A stretch of DNA of 35,968 nucleotides, from the NCBI GenBank assembly GCA_000697335.1, contig JNEM01007920.1:1-35968 (forward strand). Direction: 5' to 3'. The position numbers and the translations under genes were made by a program. Source of the DNA: Conidiobolus incongruus B7586 (lineage: Eukaryota > Entomophthoromycota > Entomophthoromycetes > Entomophthorales > Conidiobolaceae). Below the pieces are notes generated by a model. That model was not told the DNA's origin. It worked only from the letters and a program-made list of their open reading frames with translations, and made no database searches. Positions 30,401-35,968 of this stretch are shown one piece after another (the stretch's first letter is position 1; every line of letters starts with the position of its first letter).

Positions 30401-31968
30401 GATTTCTCGGATGGCTGTTGTCCCTACATTGGGTAATGTAGTTGCACCTGTAATTCCAGTGAGTCCAATTGAATCCAAAGAATTTGCCAAGCTCTATATG
30501 TGGTATCTGTTATTCCAATTGGTTCCCCCAAATCATTACATATCCAATAGTCCCGTATGGCCATATCTCATTGCAAAATACCAAAATATGATGAAAGATA
30601 TCGCCGCTTATTTACGTTTGAGCTCCTTTTTATTCCACAATAGAAACTCAGCCGAGGAGGCTACCATGGTTCCTAAATCCTTCTGGGGATACTTGATTCC
30701 CTTCCCCAAGCCCGACTCACCTTTCCATGAACGACGTCCCGATGGTGGCATTCTTTTGGTTCCCACAAAGGATCATATTGTCGTTGCACCCAATCGTCGT
30801 GTGATTATTCCTTTAGGACCTGATCTCAACCCTGTTGATCCTACCATTGAACTTCCCAGCTATCCAACTACAATGGTATATGCTCCACCTCATTTCTATC
30901 CTAGACTATTTATTTTTGTATTCTTAATGTTTTTCATTGGATTCGTTAACCTTAGTTTGATTTATCTTGTTCCAACTTTATTCGCTAGAAATGTTGTTTA
31001 TCCTTTGGCTTCATATACTATTGGCAGTCCTATTCCAAAGCAAGATGGAGTTGATTTCTTAGTTGGATTGATGATTCTCATCTCCTTCACATATATCAAC
31101 AAATTTAATCAGGCCGAAATTCAACGTATCAGACGCTCTGAACGTGCTGAATTTTCATTCAATATTCGTAAACTTTTCAAATTATTCAAATATGTAATTT
31201 ACGATTTAATTCTATACAAATTAATGGTACTAACGTTTTTGAATTATAGAATATTTCAGTATTATATATTGGGTTCATTGTGAATTTCTTCACTCCTACA
31301 TTAATTGGATTCTTCTTGGAGCCTTATTTATTCTATGCTTTTGGCAAATATGACCCTGGGTTGAACTTTATCCAAGATTATGTCACTAAACAACCTCTTA
31401 TTGTTGCCTTTGATGTAAGTAATAATTCACTTGAATTAGTTCATATTATTAATAATCATATTTAGAGATGGTTAATTGGTAGTATAGTCATTAAACTTAC
31501 TGATGATGTTTTACTTCATTTACCTCCTAGTGAATTTTCGATTTGGTTCAATAGAGTAAGTGATTAAATATTATTACCAAAGATTCAATACTAACTATAT
31601 TACAGAATTTCCACAACAGTGAAATTTTCCATCACTCTTATAAAATTATCAACGAACAAGTTTTATTTCCAACAATTTTCAAACTTTTGTCAATGATTAT
31701 ATATCCCATACTAACCGCCATTGTGATCCATAAGTTCTTCCCGGACCAACCCATCCAAGACCTACTCCCTACTATCTATCAAGTGAACTTTGGTGCGCTT
31801 GCTATGTTAGCTCTGGAAAGATACTTCAATAATCATTTCCACGTTTGGATCAACCAAATTCGAGATGATTATTATCTGTTAGGACAAACTTTACACAATT
31901 TGGATAATACAAATACACCACCAGAGACTGTAGATGGCCCAACTCAAAACCACGCTCATGCCGACTGA
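27418..31968 (+). CDS. DOA10: ERAD E3 ubiquitin ligase, RING-CH type (DOA10/SSM4/MARCH6)
   Basis: Eight exons: 27418-27427, 27479-27581, 27632-27664, 27716-27756, 27811-31193, 31250-31414, 31466-31555 and 31606-31968, all in phase, giving 1395 residues (yeast Doa10 has 1319, human MARCH6 910). It is a multispanning ER/nuclear-envelope ligase that ubiquitinates misfolded and short-lived proteins. The RING-CH finger is spelled across exons 1-4: Cys8, Cys11, Cys25, Cys27, His35, Cys38, Cys51 and Cys54. It is followed by [13 protein letters not shown], as in the family. Membrane spans begin near residues 81-110 and 192-212. A soluble loop of about 400 residues rich in Asn, Gln, Ser and Pro fills roughly 215-615, then many hydrophobic segments follow to the end. 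The C-terminal exons ([31 protein letters not shown]) are typical membrane segments. The 10-base first exon was chosen because it restores the start of the RING. Confidence 0.93.
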
Positions 31969-32748
31969 TGATATAATATAATTTTTAATAAATATATTGT
32001 TTAAAAATAAATAAATGTATATGTCAGTTATTATTATAAAATAACATATTTTTACTTTATATATGGATACAATAGATTATAAATCTAATTAATATTTTCA
32101 TTTGATTTAATATAAATATTGTTTAGACTCATTAGAATCTTATTAAATATTAAAAAATATGATAAATTGAATTGCCAAGTCAAGACAATATACTGATGGT
32201 TTCATTGATTATATTTTCTTTTTGATTGATTATATCAAATCGGTAAAGACAGAAACCGAATTGTGAATATTGCAGATTTTTTTTCCTATTCCTAATTGAA
32301 ATTGAATTTCAGGGTCTAATTAACCTTAGTTTTGCATATTATGCTGATTAATACCTATAAAATACATATATTACTACATAATCATTTGTTAATTTAGGAA
32401 TATTTCTAATTTAACAATTTTGCCTATGCTTGCCACAATTTAAATTAAATATTTATCTCATTATAATTTGTTTAATCATAAAGAATATTCGATAGTTTAA
32501 TGGTAGAATATGAAATTGGTACAAATAAACTATATTATATCTTTACATGATATCATTTCAATCCATATTTTTGGTTTAGATTGTGTATAAAAATGGTTTG
32601 GGTTTGAAAAATGGATTAAATTGACTGTTTTTTCGTTATTAAAATTTTCAATTTCAGGAGAAATGATCAATTTGTATCACATATCAACAAATTCATTTAA
32701 TTATAAATATCAAACTATTCATGCCTTATTTATTTTTATTTAGATTAA
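31969..32748. other. Intergenic DNA before a dead DHHC gene
   Basis: AT-rich. A fragment like the 5' half of tRNA-Asp lies at 32487-32510. The stretch 32591-32740 reads KWFGFEKWIKLTVFSLL and may be an eroded first exon of the DHHC pseudogene, but I cannot confirm it. Confidence 0.4.
32487..32510 (+). pseudogene. Possible 5' fragment of a tRNA-Asp gene
   Basis: GATAGTTTAATGGT followed by AGAAT matches the D-arm half of nuclear tRNA-Asp(GTC), which in yeast reads GATAGTTTAATGGTCAGAAT. The anticodon arm, T arm and acceptor cannot be found downstream. It is a relic at best. Confidence 0.3.
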
Positions 32749-33944
32749 TTATATAATACATATAAAAAGATTGATATACCATATGGAGTGTCCATTTTGT
32801 TAACAGTTTTATATATGCCTCTATTTGTTTTGACTTTTTGGAGTTATGTTCAGTCGGTTTTTGCCGTTCCTTTAGCTCCTAAAATGGTATTTACTTCACT
32901 TAATTATTTATTTTATTTATTGATATTTATACAATGATAATAAGTATGGGACGGAGGGAGAAACAATTTAACCATTCTAATGAATAATCCTCGCGATTCG
33001 AGCGAATTAAGTTCGGAACCCCTACTGTCCAATATGAAAATTATCAAAGTAGAAGAGTTGAGATTGAAACATATTAAACTTGTAAATCTGATAAACCTGA
33101 TAGATCGCATCATTGTTCTATTTGTGGAAAGTAATTTTATTTTGGTTATTTAATATTATGACTAAATATTAACATATTGTTTTTTTAGTTGTATATTAAA
33201 AATGGATCAGTAAGCGATATAACTATCATTCAAGTAATGAATAATGTTAATTACGTAATCCTAATTTTTTCAGATACTATTATTATAGTCATTTTCGATG
33301 ATATTTTTTTACAAACATATTTAAAATATTTAAATATTAATAAATTTTTATAGGTTAAATAATTGTGTTGGTTATCACAATTACAAATACTTATTATTCT
33401 TTATATTTTATACCACGCTATTGACTTTATATATATTCACTGCTACTTTTCCAGGTTTTGTATACTATTTTTTTAATATTGGGGTAATATTTACACAATG
33501 ATTGATGATTTTTATAGTATTAATGAATATTCAATAGGTTGTATATCTAGAAGAATTTCAATTGATATTTTTGTTAACAATTAGTGGATTATTTGGAATT
33601 GCTTTATTTGGATTCTCTATTATTCATATTTTATTTGTAATTAAGAGTAAATCTACTATTGAAGATTTAGAAGGTGCTAGATCTAAAAAGTCTAGTCCAT
33701 TCGATCTTGGAACTAGGTAATTACAAAAAGATAAAATTATTCACATCATATAATGATATTATAATTTCAGACTTAATATAACTGAAATTTTTGGAAATTT
33801 TGGTATTAAATGGCTCTTACCAGTTCCTACCTCGTAATTAATTAGTATCGTTATCATTTTATATTTGTAAATAAAATATTTAATAAATCCGGTGATGGTA
33901 TAAACTTCCCGATCAATGAAGAAAATTACTATTTAATTAGTTAA
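32749..33944 (+). pseudogene. DHHC palmitoyltransferase pseudogene (active-site Cys lost)
   Basis: Exon-like blocks in order: 32749-32886 (two hydrophobic spans), 32945-33130, 33189-33209, a 12-base micro-exon 33289-33300, 33354-33483, 33538-33716, 33771-33833, and a last piece near 33887-33944. Together they follow the DHHC protein acyltransferase layout: TCKSDKPDRSHHCSICGKC, then LNNCVGYHNYKYF, hydrophobic spans, STIEDLEG, NITEIFGNFG and GDGINFP. Breaks: TAA stops in the 32945-33130 block before SSRFERIK and before TCKSDK, a lost GT donor after 33300, and no AG acceptor before the last piece. The catalytic motif reads Asp-His-His-Phe (TTT for TGT) followed by Arg instead of Pro. Most splice sites are still intact, so inactivation is fairly recent. 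Intact members palmitoylate membrane proteins. Confidence 0.8.
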
Positions 33945-34169
33945 TCTCAAGTAAACTGATAATAAACTCTAGTCTATAATTAATGAAATGAATGACTGGA
34001 ATTTATTTATTATAAAAATGTTTATTGAATATATTAAGGAAATTTTCGAAAATATATTAAAACAGTCTATTGAAAATATATAATTGAATTGGGAGAAATT
34101 AATGTGAAATATTATTCAAACTAGATCTTATTAAGTGAATCAATGTGACACCCTTTAATCTTTTAAATT

Positions 34170-34241
34170 GGGTGTTTAGCTCAGTGGTATAGCAATCGAA
34201 TGTAGATCAATTGGTCGTTAATTCAAATCTGAGTATACCCT
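34170..34241 (+). pseudogene. tRNA-Cys-derived pseudogene with anticodon GTA
   Basis: A 72-base sequence GGGTGTT...TACCCT aligning along its length with nuclear tRNA-Cys(GCA). The D arm GCTCAGTGGTATAGC and the loop context TGTAGATCAA (TGCAGATCAA in tRNA-Cys) are kept, as are T loop TTCAAAT and discriminator T. The anticodon position reads GTA instead of GCA. The T stem GTTAA/CTGAG and the inner acceptor pairs are poorly matched. A functional tRNA is unlikely. Confidence 0.65.
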
Positions 34242-34831
34242 TCGTGAATCATTACTTTTATATATTTTTGATATCTGCTCTATATGTTGTATTCTATATA
34301 TAATTATTAATTTATAAAATAGGTCATTTAATTTGATTTATATATTTTATTTAGATATTTTAATACATTCAAATGCTTCAAATTCAATAATTCTTTGCTG
34401 GTCAATATCTGTATTTATAATTTGAAAAGCTTGAAGAATTATTTAGTGGTGCTTAAATCCAATCTATTATGTAAAATAATTATACATACTAACAAATAGC
34501 AATTCATACTTTTTAATAAAATTTTTTAATATTGGTATAATAAACTTAAGTTCATTTTAAATTATGTAAAAAAGGAAATTATAACTAAAAATTATTCAAT
34601 TTCTTAAAGAGAATTTTTATTAGTATATTTATTAAAGTTTAATTTTAATCGTTTAAATTTTTATTTCAAACATTATCTTAAAAATATTTAATTCCACTAT
34701 ATTAATAAAATAATTCTAAAATTTAGATCCATAATCCCATAATAAATAGTCTGATTCTATAGGCTATAAATTTTCAAGCCGAATTTTTTAACAATTTTAA
34801 ACATTATTTAATATTAATTAAATTATAAATA
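34242..34831. other. AT-rich intergenic DNA upstream of NOC1
   Basis: No gene or RNA recognised. It contains the promoter of the next gene. Confidence 0.45.
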
Positions 34832-35968
34832 ATGGTTAAAAATAAACAAAAAGAAAGTCAAACTGCACCAACTGGTAAATATGGTGGTTATAAAGGAAAA
34901 TGGCAGAAAGAAAGAGAGGCTAAAAAAGTAGATAGTTCCAATAAAAAACCTACTACCACAAATACTAAAACTACTCAACACATCAAATTTGATAACGATA
35001 AAACTGAAACTAAGACAAAATCACCATCTAAGCAAGTTACAACTAATGGCAAAAATACTACCTCAAAGACTGAAACTCACGCTAAGACACTTAGTAAAGG
35101 CAAGAATATGACACAGAATACACTCTATAAAGAAATTTTCAGTTTGGGAGGAAATAAAGAAGATTTTGATTTCTTAAATGATGTTGATAACGACGATATT
35201 GATCCCGATGACGAAGGTTGGGAAGATATTGAAGCTGATAACAAAAAAAAGAACTTCAAAGACAAAGAGACTTCTGAAGTAAGACATACTATTATTTTAG
35301 TTATTCATATTTATTAATATATTATTTTAGACTGATTTATCTAAATTAGTTGCCAATATGATTGGAGAACTCGGATTAAAGGATTTTGCACTCTCTGACG
35401 ATGAAGAGGAAGAAGCTCCCAAGCTCACTGAAAAGCAAAAAGCTAAGAATGCTGAAAATGAAAAACTCTCTAAAGAAGTAGCTAAACTCCTTAAAAATCC
35501 ATCTAAGTTTGATAACGAAAACGATGAGGAGATTGATGATGAACAAGACAATGAAGTAAAGGATGATAATGAGGAAGAAATGCCAGCATCAGTTGTTGTG
35601 AATCAAGAGGAAACAAGAGATTCCAATCATGATGCTAGCTTCAATCCTTCAGAAAAACTATTCCGTCCACTTAAAAAGGCCTTGTTTGATGCTAATCCCT
35701 TATGGTATGAACTTCCATTGGATCCCGTTGAAGAAGGTCCCAAGTTTAGTGATATTGTTCTCAGCCAATTGAAGACTCAAGCCAAGAAATTGATTGATGA
35801 AGATATCGCTATTAGGAAGAAAAAGGAAGCTAGTACTCAGGACAACTCATTCTACGATTCCATCATGGCTAAGGGTACTTTGGTTGATAAAATTTCTGCT
35901 ATCACTCTTCGCATTCAGGAATCACCATTCCATCATATAGAGGAATTAGAAACTCTTGTAGGAATGGT
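34832..35968 (+). CDS. MAK21: Ribosome biogenesis protein NOC1/MAK21 (CEBPZ family), 5' part
   Basis: Exon 1 is 34832-35278. A 52-base GT...AG intron (35279-35330) follows, then exon 2 from 35331 to the window end, giving about 361 residues of an incomplete protein. Noc1/Mak21 acts with Noc2 in the nucleolus on early 60S pre-ribosomes. The N-terminus is Lys-rich and of low complexity, with KYGGYKGKWQKEREAKK, then acidic stretches (DNDDIDPDDEGWED, SDDEEEE). The diagnostic part is at the end: LWYELPLDP, SDIVLSQLKTQAKKLIDED, and GTLVDKISAITLRIQESP with HHIEELETLVGM. This matches the start of the CEBPZ/Noc1 core, where the family reads SGTLSDKISALTLLVQESP. The frame is open at the right edge; the CBF/Mak21 domain should follow outside the window. 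Confidence 0.9.

Noticed and set aside
1231-35968. A non-standard nuclear code (TGA as Trp or TAA/TAG as Gln)
   Set aside because: It would repair stops in the GST relics and in the DHHC gene, but all intact genes end in TAA or TGA, use TGG for Trp, and have no internal stops after splicing.
1-35968. CRISPR arrays, bacterial operons or prophage
   Set aside because: Spliced genes, Pol III tRNAs and fungal proteins show nuclear eukaryotic DNA. No regularly spaced direct repeats were seen.

Overview
The window looks like nuclear DNA of an AT-rich fungus, probably an early-diverging one. Protein-coding genes carry short introns of about 45 to 60 bases with GT...AG ends. Intergenic DNA is long and very AT-rich. 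There are Pol III tRNA genes, one with an anticodon-loop intron. A recognisable Mrp51-type mitochondrial ribosomal protein, a family known from fungi, points the same way. I cannot name the species.

Region 1 (about 1.2-15.6 kb) is a redox cluster. It holds eight loci of one Ure2/YfcG-like glutathione S-transferase family. Four are intact and intronless: 1231-1956 minus, 4846-5571 plus, 10302-10961 minus and 11501-12229 minus. Four are decayed: 7842-8568 plus, 8708-9205 minus, 13025-13540 minus and 13869-14571 minus. The first two intact copies face away from each other as an inverted repeat. They are identical over 681 bp of coding sequence but differ in their flanks, which suggests gene conversion. 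One pseudogene is a mosaic of two family members. A one-intron sulfiredoxin gene ends the cluster, with a perfect TGACGTCA bZIP site upstream. Intact tRNA-Ala(AGC), tRNA-Glu(TTC) and tRNA-Ile(TAT) genes lie in or beside the cluster.

Region 2 (about 16.9-25.4 kb) holds housekeeping genes: the SUMO E1 subunit AOS1/SAE1 (8 exons), the gamma-tubulin complex protein GCP2 (at least 5 exons), a mitochondrial-type membrane J-protein, and MRP51. Between GCP2 and the J-protein is a roughly 500-base GC-rich island that lacks an open frame and contains several perfect stems. It is a candidate structured RNA, and a degenerate tRNA-Lys-like sequence follows it.

Region 3 (about 27.4-36 kb) holds an 8-exon DOA10/MARCH6 RING-CH ubiquitin ligase and a decayed DHHC palmitoyltransferase gene whose active-site cysteine codon is changed. 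It also holds a tRNA-Cys pseudogene, a faint tRNA-Asp fragment, and the 5' part of MAK21/NOC1, which runs off the window end.

The clearest functional grouping is the GST/sulfiredoxin cluster, which fits peroxide and electrophile defence. The remaining genes are unrelated neighbours. The most open question is the GC-rich island at 22.2-22.7 kb.
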